A stretch of 64,000 nt of DNA from Lentisphaerota bacterium (GTDB taxonomy: Bacteria; Verrucomicrobiota; Lentisphaeria; Victivallales; Victivallaceae), in NCBI GenBank assembly GCA_015061885.1, contig SUVS01000002.1, positions 62,001-126,000 on the forward strand, written 5' to 3'. This document shows, in pieces, positions 1-10,458 of this stretch (position 1 is its first letter; each line of letters begins with the position of its first letter). A program made the position numbers and the translations under genes. The notes below the pieces were generated by a model. It did not search any database and was not told the DNA's origin. It worked only from the letters and a program-made list of their open reading frames with translations.

Positions 1-1144
1 AGACCGGCAGAATCACGCCCAACACCCCTATGGGCATGTTGATACCCGCCATCAGCGAGAGGGTCAGGAAGTAACATCCCATCGGCACGCCCGCATTGCC
101 CACGGCAGAGATCACCGCGATCAGCACCCATACGGCAATGGTACTTAAAGTAAGCGTAACGCCGCCATTTTGCATAACAAACAGACTCGTTACCATAATA
201 AATGCCGCACAGCCGTTCATATTGATCGTACAGCACAAGGGCAGAACAAAGCGGGCGACTTCCGGTTTGGCAGAGAGATTATTTTCTGCCGAAGCGATCG
301 TTACCGGCAGCGTTGCCGCCGAACTTTTGGTGAAAAGTGCCATCAGCACCGCCGGCAGCATACCTTTGAACACCCTGACAGGATTGATTTTACGCATAAG
401 CAGAAACAAGGGCAGTATCACAAAAAACTGCAATATATTCCCGGTCAGCACCACCGTTACATATTTGCCGAGTTCGCCCACACTTTCGCCCGTTGACATT
501 TGTGCTGTAAGCTGACCGGCAAAAGCCACGATCCCCAGCGGCAACGCCCAAATCAGAGCCTTGATGACAATAAAAAATATCTCCTGCAAGCCGTTGACCG
601 CTTTGAGCAGAACCTGTACATTTTCTGAATTTCTGCCGGCGGCAAGAGCCAGTCCGACTGCCGCCGCCACGAGCAATATACTCAAAACATTGCCGGAGAA
701 AAACGGAGTTATAACATTGTCGGGTATCACCGCAAGAATGTGGTCATAAACGCTCACGGGAGTCAGATTCTGTCCGGAAGCGGCACTTTGAGCCTGTTTG
801 ACCAGTTCCAGCGGCAGATTGCCCGGAGCGATCACCAGATAAAGCACCACCCCCACCACTGCCGCCACCAATGTGGTCAGCACAGTGTAAACGATCGTGT
901 GCAAAAAGATCCTGCCGGTATTGCGTTCAGCCCCCAGCATGGCAAGCGTGGCAGTTACCGCTAAAGCAATGGTCGGCACTGCCACAAACTTGAAAAGCCG
1001 TGTATAAGCCGATGCCGTAAAGTTGAGAAACTCATTGACCGCATTGCAGTTGAGCATCCCCAAAGCTCCACCGAGCAGGAGTGCCGCCAGCCAGATAATC
1101 ATTTGCCTGCTGTTGAAGGCACGGTTTTTTTCGATTTTTTCCAT
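1..1144 (-). CDS. Dicarboxylate/amino acid:cation symporter (DAACS/SDF family), C-terminus cut by window edge
   Basis: Reverse-strand reading from ATG at 1144: MEKIEKNRAFNSRQMIIWLAALLLGGALGML...TKSSAATLPVTIASAENN...VLPLCCTINMNGCAAF...AVGNAGVPMG; SSAATLP and INMNG motifs are typical of the family. Confidence 0.88.
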   Translation of the reverse strand, partial: MEKIEKNRAFNSRQMIIWLAALLLGGALGMLNCNAVNEFLNFTASAYTRLFKFVAVPTIALAVTATLAMLGAERNTGRIFLHTIVYTVLTTLVAAVVGVVLYLVIAPGNLPLELVKQAQSAASGQNLTPVSVYDHILAVIPDNVITPFFSGNVLSILLVAAAVGLALAAGRNSENVQVLLKAVNGLQEIFFIVIKALIWALPLGIVAFAGQLTAQMSTGESVGELGKYVTVVLTGNILQFFVILPLFLLMRKINPVRVFKGMLPAVLMALFTKSSAATLPVTIASAENNLSAKPEVARFVLPLCCTINMNGCAAFIMVTSLFVMQNGGVTLTLSTIAVWVLIAVISAVGNAGVPMGCYFLTLSLMAGINMPIGVLGVILPV

Positions 1145-1260
1145 AAATAACAACCTATTGATTTTTATTGTTTTGAAACAGTTTCTGCTGAATAATCAAT
1201 CCGTCAAATATCCGTCAAATATCCGTCATTTATTGATTTTTGAGCGTAAAACAACATCCG

Positions 1261-1998
1261 TCACTTTTTTTCTATTCCGCCGAAACGGCGGTTGCGGCTG
1301 CTGTATGCTTCAAGAGCTTTTTTTAATTCATTGCAATCGAAATCCGGCCACATTACATTGCTTATATAAAGTTCGCTGTATGCCATTTCCCACAACAGAA
1401 AGTTACTTATCCGCAATTCGCCCGATGTCCTTATCACCAGATCCGGGTCGGGCAGTTCCGGGGCGTACAAAAATTGCTGAAAAGTTGTTTCATCAATTTC
1501 TTCCGGAGCGATTCTGCCATCTTTTACCGCCGCGATCAGTTTTTTTGCCGCATCGACTATTTCTGACCTGCCGCCGTAATTCAATGCCAATGTCAGTACG
1601 CCGCCGGTGTTATTGGCGGTCGCTTTCATTGCTCCGAGCAGACTCAAGCGGGCGGCTTCGGGCAGATCGTTCAATCTGCCGATAGCATTCAGACGCACAT
1701 TTTCTTTCTGCATAAAAGGCAGTTGTTTGAAGATAAACTCCTGCAGAAGTTTCATCAAAGCACCCACTTCGGCGGCAGGGCGTTTCCAGTTTTCGGTACT
1801 GAATGCGTACAAGGTCAGATATTTTATATCAAACTCTTTTGCTGCCTGCATTATTTTCAATACATTATCCGCCCCTGCCCGGTGTCCGGCGGTGCGTTCG
1901 AGATTTCTTGCCTCCGCCCAGCGGCCGTTGCCATCCATGATTATTGCCAGATGATTGACTTTGCCGGAGATTTTACTCACAGTACAACGCTCCTTCAA
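1261..1998 (-). CDS. uppS: Isoprenyl transferase (undecaprenyl diphosphate synthase)
   Basis: HLAIIMDGNGRWA, GHRAGADNV, TLYAFSTENWKRP, LALNYGGRSEI, PDPDLVIRTSGELRISNFLLWEMAYSELY motifs. Confidence 0.95.
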   Translation of the reverse strand: MKERCTVSKISGKVNHLAIIMDGNGRWAEARNLERTAGHRAGADNVLKIMQAAKEFDIKYLTLYAFSTENWKRPAAEVGALMKLLQEFIFKQLPFMQKENVRLNAIGRLNDLPEAARLSLLGAMKATANNTGGVLTLALNYGGRSEIVDAAKKLIAAVKDGRIAPEEIDETTFQQFLYAPELPDPDLVIRTSGELRISNFLLWEMAYSELYISNVMWPDFDCNELKKALEAYSSRNRRFGGIEKK

Positions 1999-2608
1999 CA
2001 GCTATGCAAAGTGTGTGATAAATGGGCAGGTGCAGTTCCTGAATTTTGTAGGTTTCCTTTTCCGGAACTGCGACCACCACATCGGCGTATTCACAGCAAA
2101 CGCCGTTTTTATTACCGGTAAGCAGAATACTCTTTACACCGGCGGCTTTGGCGGCAATAAGTGCCAGCCGGATATTTTCGGCATTGCCACCGGTGGAAAT
2201 ACCAACAAACACATCGCCCGGCCGGGCCAATGCCCACAGATGCTGGGCGTAGGCTGCCAGCGGATTCACATCGTTACCGAAAGCACTGACCAATGCTTGA
2301 GCATTCCCCAGATTGACCGATGCTATACCCATTTGCAATGACTTGGCAAGCTCCACGGCACCCGGCTTGTTCTGACTGGCGAATTTTTCCGCCAATTCCT
2401 CCGGTAGCGGCCGTTTTTTGATAAAACCCTTCAGTAATTCGCCGGTGATATGGTCAGCATCGGAGGCACTGCCGCCGTTCCCGGCAGTGAGTATTTTGCC
2501 CTGTTTCAAGGCACAATCTATCAGGAGTTCTGCGGCACGGTCAATATCTCCGGCAATCTCTTTAAGCACCGGATAACGCATTACAAGTTCTTCAACAAAT
2601 CTGTTCAT
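1973..2608 (-). CDS. gmhA: SIS-domain phosphoheptose isomerase (GmhA-like)
   Basis: AGNGGSASDADHITGELLKGF and GISTGGNAENI motifs of sedoheptulose-7-phosphate isomerase. Confidence 0.85.
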   Translation of the reverse strand: MNRFVEELVMRYPVLKEIAGDIDRAAELLIDCALKQGKILTAGNGGSASDADHITGELLKGFIKKRPLPEELAEKFASQNKPGAVELAKSLQMGIASVNLGNAQALVSAFGNDVNPLAAYAQHLWALARPGDVFVGISTGGNAENIRLALIAAKAAGVKSILLTGNKNGVCCEYADVVVAVPEKETYKIQELHLPIYHTLCIAVEGALYCE

Positions 2609-2821
2609 AATTACAAATCCTTCTTATGTTTCAGAGTAATTTAACACATCTAACGCACTCTTGCAAGCATAAAAGGTGCAAAATAAGCACTTTTAAGGGT
2701 TTATCATAAGATAAAAAGACTTTTTACTTGTAAAAACGCCAAAAGTGTGTTACATTAATTGTTTCCGGAATTTATTCTATTAAATATTAAAAAATATTTT
2801 TTATAACAAGGAGTGTTTATC

Positions 2822-4030
2822 ATGAACTGGAACGGCAGTGAAAAATCTTTTGAGCTGTTCAAAAACTATGTTTTGCAGACCTACCCGACGCCCGGTCAGT
2901 ATTTTGTCCGGGGCAAGGGTGCTTATCTTTACGATGAAAAAGATGTGGAATATCTGGACTTTGCTTCCGGTATCAGCGTCTGCAACCTCGGTCATGCTCA
3001 TCCGGCGATCGCCAAAGCTGTAGCCGATCAGGCGGCAACTCTGGTGCATATATCGAACTTGTACCTCAACGATGTAACGCCGCGTCTGGCGGAAAAACTT
3101 ATTTCCAAGTGCTTTGACGGTGCGGTATTTTTTGCCAACTCGGGAGCCGAAGCCAACGAAGGATTGATCAAGTTCGCCCGCAAATTCGGCAATGCCACCG
3201 GCAGAAATCACATCATTTCCATGGATAACAGTTTCCACGGCAGAACTCTTGCCACGCTTGCCGCCACCGGCCGGGCCAAATACCGCAAGGGTTTTGAACC
3301 GGATATGCCCGGTTTCAGCCAGGTGCCGTACAACGATATTGAAGCCCTCAAAGGTGCGATCACCGATCAGACCTGTGCCATTTTGCTGGAACCTGTGCAG
3401 GGCGAAGGCGGTATTCTGCCGGCTGATCCGGGGTATCTCAAACAGGTGCGTCAGCTTTGTGACGAAAAAAATCTGCTGCTGCTTTTTGACGAAGTCCAGT
3501 GCGGCATGGGCCGTATCGGTACATTGTATGCCTGGCAGAGTTTCGGCGTGGAGCCGGATGCTTTCAGTATGGCAAAGGCTCTTGCCAACGGTCTGCCGAT
3601 GGGTGCATTTGTGGTCAAACGCAAATATGCCAATATCCTGCTTCCCGGCGAACACGCCAGCACCTTCGGCGGTACTCCGCTGGTGAGTGCGGCGGCACTG
3701 GCGGTGCAGGAAGTCTTTGAAAAAGAAGATATTCTGGCAAATGTCAACAGTCAGGGCGAATACCTTATGCGTCAGCTGGGCAAGATCATCAGCCAGTACA
3801 AGTTCTGCAAAGCAGTCCGCGGCAAAGGTCTGATGCTCGGTGTGGTGCTTGACCGTCCGGCGGGAGCATTGTCGGCGGCGATCCTCAAGCACAAACTTAT
3901 CACGCTTACGGCGGGCGAAACGGTTTTGCGTCTGCTGCCGCCTTTAAACATCACCCGTGCCGAAGCTGATCTGGCACTTGAACGCATTGCCGCCGGTCTG
4001 GCGGATTATGCAAAAACCATTGAAGAATAA
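2822..4030 (+). CDS. argD: Acetylornithine aminotransferase (class III PLP aminotransferase)
   Basis: DFASGISVCNLGHAHP, FANSGAEANEG, SFHGRTLATLAATG, EPVQGEGGI, LLFDEVQCGMGRIG; AAGGAG RBS upstream of ATG 2822; argF follows. Confidence 0.92.
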   Translation: MNWNGSEKSFELFKNYVLQTYPTPGQYFVRGKGAYLYDEKDVEYLDFASGISVCNLGHAHPAIAKAVADQAATLVHISNLYLNDVTPRLAEKLISKCFDGAVFFANSGAEANEGLIKFARKFGNATGRNHIISMDNSFHGRTLATLAATGRAKYRKGFEPDMPGFSQVPYNDIEALKGAITDQTCAILLEPVQGEGGILPADPGYLKQVRQLCDEKNLLLLFDEVQCGMGRIGTLYAWQSFGVEPDAFSMAKALANGLPMGAFVVKRKYANILLPGEHASTFGGTPLVSAAALAVQEVFEKEDILANVNSQGEYLMRQLGKIISQYKFCKAVRGKGLMLGVVLDRPAGALSAAILKHKLITLTAGETVLRLLPPLNITRAEADLALERIAAGLADYAKTIEE

Positions 4031-4042
4031 GGAGTAACACTC

Positions 4043-4954
4043 ATGTATAAAGATTTATTGACACTGCGGGATATAAATATAGACGAACTCAATGAGCTTT
4101 TTGAGTTGACAACTTATCTCAAGCAGAATCGCGGCAAGGTCGAAGGTCATACCCTTAAAGGCAAAAGCATCGGTTTGATCTTTGCCAAATCCAGTACCCG
4201 TACCCGCGTATCTTTTGAAGTCGGAGTGCATGAACTCGGCGGCAATCCGCTTTATCTTGACAGTACCAAGATGCAGCTCGGCCGCGGCGAAACTGTCAGC
4301 GATACAGCTAATGTTTTGAGCCGTTATCTCTCCGGAATCGTCATCCGTACCTTTTCGCAGGCGGATATCGAAGAACTTGCACGGGTCGCCACGATTCCGG
4401 TCATCAATGCTCTGACTGACGATTATCACCCGTGCCAGATCCTTGCCGACCTCTTTACCATCAAAGAATACAGCAAAACTCTGGATGTAAAGACTGTGTT
4501 TATCGGCGACGGTGCCAGTAACATTGCCAACTCTCTGATGCTGGGTGCCAAACTTACCGGTATGAAAATGGTCATCGCCAGCCCCAGAGATTACGCTCCG
4601 AGCGAAGCCATCCTCAAAGAGTGTGCCCCGTTTGTGGAGTGGTGCGAAGACCCGGCAGAAGCGATCAAAGGTGCCAACTATGTTTATACTGATGTGTGGG
4701 TAAGCATGGGTTTTGAAGAAGAGCGTGCCAAACGCTTGCAGACGCTGGCACCGTATCAGGTCAACAAGGCCTTGATGGAAAAAGCGGCAAAGGATGTAAA
4801 ATTCCTGCATTGTCTGCCCGCCCATCGCGGCGAAGAAGTTTCCGCCGATGTTATGGATGACAGCAATATGTCGATAGTTTTCGACGAAGCTGAAAACCGT
4901 CTGCATGTGCAGAAAGCGGTTATGAGCATGATTTACCGCAATCTGGCAAAATAA
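4043..4954 (+). CDS. argF: Ornithine carbamoyltransferase
   Basis: FAKSSTRTRVSFE, HPCQILADL, FLHCLPAHRGEEV motifs. Confidence 0.95.
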   Translation: MYKDLLTLRDINIDELNELFELTTYLKQNRGKVEGHTLKGKSIGLIFAKSSTRTRVSFEVGVHELGGNPLYLDSTKMQLGRGETVSDTANVLSRYLSGIVIRTFSQADIEELARVATIPVINALTDDYHPCQILADLFTIKEYSKTLDVKTVFIGDGASNIANSLMLGAKLTGMKMVIASPRDYAPSEAILKECAPFVEWCEDPAEAIKGANYVYTDVWVSMGFEEERAKRLQTLAPYQVNKALMEKAAKDVKFLHCLPAHRGEEVSADVMDDSNMSIVFDEAENRLHVQKAVMSMIYRNLAK

Positions 4955-4966
4955 GTCCGGCAGGAT

Positions 4967-4995
4967 TTGACTTTTTGAGCAAATGCGGTTATAAT
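4967..4995 (+). promoter_or_regulatory. Sigma-70-like promoter (TTGACT-17-TATAAT) upstream of the dehydrogenase gene at 5040
   Basis: TTGACT at 4967-4972, TATAAT at 4990-4995, 17-bp spacer. Confidence 0.6.
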
Positions 4996-5039
4996 ATTCA
5001 GTTGATATAAAAACAGCCCTGTATTGGAGAGGTAAAAAA

Positions 5040-6698
5040 ATGAGCAATATCCCTGAAAAAATGTTGGCGTGGCCGTTGTTCGGCACCGGTTTTGAGTTTT
5101 TCGGTAAAGAAGACAAGCCCTGCGTGGTTAATGTTCCGGAAATCAAGGACGATGAACTGCTGGTGCGTATTGATGCTATCGGTCTGTGCTTTTCAGATGT
5201 CAAACTGATCCGTGCCGGTGAAAGCCACCCCCGCGTGATCTCCGAAAATCTTGCCACCGACCCGGTCATTCCCGGCCACGAAGCAGTTATGAGCGTGGTC
5301 AAAGTCGGTGCAAAACTTGCCAAGCAGTACGAAGTCGGTCAGCGTTTTATCATTCAGGCCGATATTTATGTCAATGGCAAGGGTTTTGCCTACGGTTACG
5401 CCATCGACGGCGGTATGGCACAGTACAGCGTACTGGATCAGCGGGTACTCAACGGCGATGAAGGCTGTTACCTCCTGCCCGTAGCCGATCACATGCCCAG
5501 TGCAGTAGCCGCACTGCTCGAACCCTGGACTTGTGTGCAGGCAGCTTACATGATCGAAAACCGCTCCACTCCCAAAGCCGGCGGCAAAATGCTCGTGGTC
5601 GGCAAAGCCGGCAACACCTATACCGCCGGAGCGGCAGTTGCCGCCAACAAACCCGCCAGTCTGACCGTTTACGGTCTGGACGATGCGGCTGTTGCGGCGT
5701 TGGAATCCGAACTGGGCATGAAGGCAGTAAAAGTCGATGCGTTGGATGAAAATGAAAAGTTCGACGATATTTTTGTTGCCGACCGTTGCGTGGAAACCAC
5801 TGCCAAAGTTGCCAAGATGGGTGCTTTCGGGGCAGTGATAAGTTTCGGCGGCGAACTGCCGGCGGAAAAACTCTCCTTCGATGTGGGCAGTATCCACTAT
5901 CAGGGCTGGTTCTATCAGGGTACTGCTTCGCGTGATATTTCTTCGGCTTACGGCAGAAATGTCCGCAGTACCATGAAAGCCGGCGGCAGCTGCTGGCTGC
6001 CCGGCGGTGCCGGAGCCATGGGTCAGATGCACACCCAGATGGCGGTGGAAAACCCCAACGGCCCCAAACGCATTCTGGTTTCCGATATGGATCAGAGCCG
6101 TATCGACAATGTCAAACGCCTGCTTGCCGACAAGATCGCCGAACGCGGCATTGAGTTTGTGGCAGTGAACCCGACCACTATGAGTGCTGAAGAATTTGAA
6201 AAAGTCCTGAATGACTTTGCTCCGGAAGGCTTTGACGATATTGTCATGCTCGTGCCGGTCGTGCCGGTTCTGATGCAGTCTGCTGCTCATCTGGGCAAAG
6301 ACGGACTGATGAACATCTTTGCCGGTATTCCCGCCGGTAAGGAAGGCGAACTTGATCTGGCGACTATTGCCCGCAACGGCGGCCGCTATATCGGTTCTTC
6401 GGGCAGTAAGACCGCTCACTTGCGTCATACTCTGGAGCTGGCGACCAGCGGCAAACTCCAGCCGGTAACAGCTCTGGCGGCAGTCGGCGGTATGCAGGAT
6501 CTCAAGAAGGGTCTGGATGCCGTAGCCAACGCCAAGTTCCCGGGCAAAACGGTGATCTTCCCGAATTGCGAAGATATGCCGCTTACTCCGGTAAGCCAGC
6601 TCGGTGATATTCTGCCCGATGCGGCGGCAACTTACGACGAGCAGGGCTTCTACACCAGCAAAACTGAAAAAGCATTGTTGGATAAATTTGAAAAATAA
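5040..6698 (+). CDS. Zinc-type alcohol/polyol dehydrogenase-like protein (possibly sorbose-1-phosphate reductase-like)
   Basis: MDR N-terminal domain (LLVRIDAIGLCFSDVKLIRAGESHPR, PVIPGHEAVMSVVKVG) and a long C-terminal nucleotide-binding half (GGAGAMGQMHTQMAVE). Confidence 0.7.
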   Translation: MSNIPEKMLAWPLFGTGFEFFGKEDKPCVVNVPEIKDDELLVRIDAIGLCFSDVKLIRAGESHPRVISENLATDPVIPGHEAVMSVVKVGAKLAKQYEVGQRFIIQADIYVNGKGFAYGYAIDGGMAQYSVLDQRVLNGDEGCYLLPVADHMPSAVAALLEPWTCVQAAYMIENRSTPKAGGKMLVVGKAGNTYTAGAAVAANKPASLTVYGLDDAAVAALESELGMKAVKVDALDENEKFDDIFVADRCVETTAKVAKMGAFGAVISFGGELPAEKLSFDVGSIHYQGWFYQGTASRDISSAYGRNVRSTMKAGGSCWLPGGAGAMGQMHTQMAVENPNGPKRILVSDMDQSRIDNVKRLLADKIAERGIEFVAVNPTTMSAEEFEKVLNDFAPEGFDDIVMLVPVVPVLMQSAAHLGKDGLMNIFAGIPAGKEGELDLATIARNGGRYIGSSGSKTAHLRHTLELATSGKLQPVTALAAVGGMQDLKKGLDAVANAKFPGKTVIFPNCEDMPLTPVSQLGDILPDAAATYDEQGFYTSKTEKALLDKFEK

Positions 6699-6713
6699 TT
6701 TGCTGTAAAATCA

Positions 6714-9383
6714 ATGAGGTCAAACCGCAAAATCAAAAAGCTGCTGTTGGCACTTTTAACGGTGTCAGCAACGCTTTTGCCGGTATCCGAAGTTTATGCG
6801 GCGGTTTTCAGCGGCGGTTTTGATACCGGATTTGATGCCCCCAAACGGCAGCCTGGTTATTTACAGCATGCCCGTGCCGACCAGTGGCGGTTGGTAGGCA
6901 GAACGCTCTTTGTAAAAGGTAATGTTTATATACCTTACGGCAATATGACCATTACTGCCGATTCTGCCATGATCGACCTGGAAAGCCGGGATATTGAAGC
7001 CAAAGGCAATGTATCGTTTGCCACAATAAAACGCGAATACCGGGATGTAACGCTCGATGAGTTTGAACTTCTTCAGCGTGAACCCGGCATGGCAGCAGAA
7101 ATCAAAGGAACAGTCGTCGATCCATTGGGCAATCACAAATTGCAAGTGGAAATCGCCCGGGCGGCGAGTGCGGTGCAAGCCGAACGCATGTCAGGCAATA
7201 TGCTTACGGGTATGATGACATTCACCGGATTGCGTTTGCGGGCAAGCAATTTTGTCTGCAAAGCCAGACGCGGAGTGCGTCAACCCGGCGGCGAGCTGAA
7301 GCTGGAAGATGTGGAGGTATCAAGCTGTGAGTATCTCTTTGAAGATCAGAGCCATTTCAGTATTGGCATGAGTACGGCGAATATCTATCCGCACGAAACT
7401 GAAGGTTTCGGCTTTGCCAATACCGAAAAAGAATATACTCATTACAGTTTGTGGGGTTACAACAGCACATTGCGGATTTACGGAGTGCCGGTTTTCTGGC
7501 TGCCGATGATCTATACGCCCAAAGATGAAAGTCCCGGCTTGTTCAGTACCCAGCTCGGCCGCAGCGGCGACTGGGGATACTATGTGTTGCTGACCAAGAA
7601 ATTTCAGTGGCTGGATTATCCCAATACCTCCACATCGCTGGAGTTGGATTTTTACAGCAAACGCGGTATCGGTTACGGGGTGCGTAACTCCATAACCACC
7701 GAAAACTCCCGGACAGCGATAAACGCCTACGGTATATACGATCAGGAACCTTACGAAAGCAGCGGCGGCGACCCAAAAAATCCGTGGGGAAAGGCCCGGT
7801 TTGAAATACCGCATCAGCGGTTTGATTTGCAAATAACGCACCGCACCCACATAACGCCGCGGCTGGATTTCCGCGGGCAGTTGGAGTGGATGAGCGATCC
7901 TTACATGCTCGATGATTTCTTTCCTGAACGGGCAGATGCAGTGACCGAACCGGCAACTTATGCGGCTTTGGAGTATCAGCACGACCGTTTTTCAGCATCG
8001 CTTTACACGCGTTTTCAGGTCAATGATTTTTACACTACCGTGCAGAAAATGCCGGAAGTCCGTCTGGATGTCCAGCGGCAGGAAATATTGCCCGGCAGCA
8101 ATCTCTACTATCAGGGGTCGCACACTGCCGATATATTGAAGATGAACTGGGCAAGATTTGACCGTCCGTGGAAAAATCCCTACGGCAGACTCAAAAATTA
8201 CGAAACCGGCAGATTCGATACGGTCAACTTCCTCTACTACCCGATCCGCACCGATTATATCAACATCGTGCCCCGGGCTGGTATCCGCATGACCGGTTAT
8301 TCCAATACCTCCCGCCGCAAAGTCAGTCAGAACGATATATTCATGATGCAGGCGGCGGCCGATGAGTTTGAAGATTACGGTTTGAAGATCCGCAATTACG
8401 ACGATCACGGCCACGGCAAGTTCCGGGTCGCCGCCGAATTGGGGGTGGAAGCCAACACCAAAATTTACAACACATGGCAGAATATCCGCAGTGATTTCTT
8501 CGGACTGGATGGGTTGCGTCATATTTGCGAACCGTATATAAATTACACTTTCATAACCGATCCTACGGTGAACCGCAACAAACTGCTCTTCTTTGATGAA
8601 GTTGACCGGCTGGAGGGCATGAACTTTCTGCGGCTGGGTTTGCGTAACCGTTTGCAGACCCGCCGGGGCGGTTTCCATGATGCACAGGTTTATGAATGGT
8701 TTTCGATGGAAAACTACTGGGATATTCACTTTGACAGCGACGATGACTACAACCATATCGGTGATTTCTGCACCAAATTGAGCTTCAATCCGGTCAAGGA
8801 ACTTTCGTTCCACGGGTTTATGGCTATTGATGCCGGCAATAATCAGGAACACAGGATTCAAGCGGAACGCGGCGGCAGAAAAGCCGGCAGACCGGGTATG
8901 TCGGGCAGTTTCTTCAACCGGCTCTACTTTGGTATAGAGTACAAACCCATTGAAGATATAACCTTTATCTTGACCTACGATTACCGCGATGCCTACACCG
9001 CCCGGCCGACGTATTCCATGGGCAGTACGCTTACTGAACTCTACACCAGTGCTTTTGACAGTTATTACTCCAGCAGCCGGGTGCAGGCATTTACATTCGG
9101 CGTAACGGCACCGATAACCCCCGACCGCAAAACTTTTGCCTCGTACAAATTGGAGTATGACATCGAAGAAGGGGCATTTACCCGTCATGCGATTGCTGTA
9201 TCAAGACTGTTTCATTGTGTGCGTTTGAGTGCATTGGTGGAGCTTGAGCGTTACCGTGAAGATGACGGCAAGGCGGAAAAGGAACTCTCCTTTGCCGTCT
9301 ATGCCACGCTCGTGGGCTGGGAACACCCGCTCAACCGCATCAGCCGTGATACGGTATCAAAACTTACTGATGTTGAAGAATAA
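6714..9383 (+). CDS. LptD/OstA-like LPS assembly outer-membrane protein
   Basis: Signal peptide, OstA-like region (LFVKGNVYIPYGNMTITADSAMIDLESRDIEAKGNV), long beta-rich C-terminus (PVFWLPMIYTPKDESPGLF). Confidence 0.75.
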   Translation: MRSNRKIKKLLLALLTVSATLLPVSEVYAAVFSGGFDTGFDAPKRQPGYLQHARADQWRLVGRTLFVKGNVYIPYGNMTITADSAMIDLESRDIEAKGNVSFATIKREYRDVTLDEFELLQREPGMAAEIKGTVVDPLGNHKLQVEIARAASAVQAERMSGNMLTGMMTFTGLRLRASNFVCKARRGVRQPGGELKLEDVEVSSCEYLFEDQSHFSIGMSTANIYPHETEGFGFANTEKEYTHYSLWGYNSTLRIYGVPVFWLPMIYTPKDESPGLFSTQLGRSGDWGYYVLLTKKFQWLDYPNTSTSLELDFYSKRGIGYGVRNSITTENSRTAINAYGIYDQEPYESSGGDPKNPWGKARFEIPHQRFDLQITHRTHITPRLDFRGQLEWMSDPYMLDDFFPERADAVTEPATYAALEYQHDRFSASLYTRFQVNDFYTTVQKMPEVRLDVQRQEILPGSNLYYQGSHTADILKMNWARFDRPWKNPYGRLKNYETGRFDTVNFLYYPIRTDYINIVPRAGIRMTGYSNTSRRKVSQNDIFMMQAAADEFEDYGLKIRNYDDHGHGKFRVAAELGVEANTKIYNTWQNIRSDFFGLDGLRHICEPYINYTFITDPTVNRNKLLFFDEVDRLEGMNFLRLGLRNRLQTRRGGFHDAQVYEWFSMENYWDIHFDSDDDYNHIGDFCTKLSFNPVKELSFHGFMAIDAGNNQEHRIQAERGGRKAGRPGMSGSFFNRLYFGIEYKPIEDITFILTYDYRDAYTARPTYSMGSTLTELYTSAFDSYYSSSRVQAFTFGVTAPITPDRKTFASYKLEYDIEEGAFTRHAIAVSRLFHCVRLSALVELERYREDDGKAEKELSFAVYATLVGWEHPLNRISRDTVSKLTDVEE

Positions 9384-9403
9384 TTTTTTCAGGAGAAAAA
9401 TCT

Positions 9404-10387
9404 ATGTGGATCGTAACAGGCGGAGCCGGTCTGATCGGCAGTGCAGTTGTCTGGCAGTGGAATAAAGAAGGCATAGACGATATATTGATCGTTGACCACC
9501 TCGGCAGTTCTGAAAAATGGAAAAATCTCCGGGCGTTGCGTTACAATGATTATCTGGAAAAAGATCAGTTTCTTGCCAAGCTGGAAGCCGGAGATTTCAA
9601 TAACTGCAATATTGAGGGTATAATGCACCTCGGAGCATGTTCTTCAACGACCGAAAGCGATGCTACTTATCTGGTAAACAACAACTTCCAATACACCTGC
9701 AAGCTCGCGGAATTTGCCGTTTGGAACAACATCCGCATGATTTACGCCTCCAGTTGTGCTACTTACGGCGACGGCTCTTTGGGTTATCGTGATGACGAAA
9801 GCAGTATCGAAGCATTGCGGCCGCTGAATATGTATGGTTACAGCAAACAGATGTTTGACTTATACGCCAAAAGACGCGGCTGGCTCGACTGTCTTGCCGG
9901 ATGTAAATTTTCCAATGTATATGGCCCCAACGAATACCACAAAGCCGGTATGCGGAGCGTGGTATTGCGGGCGTTTGAACAAATCACAGCCGACGGCAAA
10001 ATGCAGCTGTTCAAGAGTTACAGGCCCGAATATGCCGACGGCGAACAGAAGCGGGATTTCCTGTATGTAAAAGATGCAGTAAAGATGCTGTGGCATCTGG
10101 CATGTGTGCGGCCCGATGCGTGCGGATTGTTCAACATCGGCAGCGGCAGAGCCGAAACCTGGAACTCCATGGTAACATACGCCTTTGAAGCACTCAACAC
10201 CCCGAAAAATGTTGAATATATTGATATGCCCGAACACCTCAAAGGCAAATATCAATATTACACCTGTGCCGAAATGGAAAAGATGCGTTCAACAGGTTAT
10301 ACTGAAGAAGTTATGACACTGCGTGATGCAGTACACGATTATCTGGTGAATTACTGTCTGCCCGGTAAATACCTCGGCGATGAATAA
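9404..10387 (+). CDS. hldD: ADP-L-glycero-D-manno-heptose-6-epimerase
   Basis: MWIVTGGAGLIGSAVVWQWNKEGIDDILIVDHL, LGACSSTTE, YGYSKQMFD, FSNVYGPNEYHKAGMRSV, KRDFLYVKD. Confidence 0.9.
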   Translation: MWIVTGGAGLIGSAVVWQWNKEGIDDILIVDHLGSSEKWKNLRALRYNDYLEKDQFLAKLEAGDFNNCNIEGIMHLGACSSTTESDATYLVNNNFQYTCKLAEFAVWNNIRMIYASSCATYGDGSLGYRDDESSIEALRPLNMYGYSKQMFDLYAKRRGWLDCLAGCKFSNVYGPNEYHKAGMRSVVLRAFEQITADGKMQLFKSYRPEYADGEQKRDFLYVKDAVKMLWHLACVRPDACGLFNIGSGRAETWNSMVTYAFEALNTPKNVEYIDMPEHLKGKYQYYTCAEMEKMRSTGYTEEVMTLRDAVHDYLVNYCLPGKYLGDE

Positions 10388-10458
10388 TGTGAGAGTTTCA
10401 GAACTCTCCGCATAAAGATTCCGTGCTGTTTTCCGGTTGCTGAAAATCCTTTTTCGGC

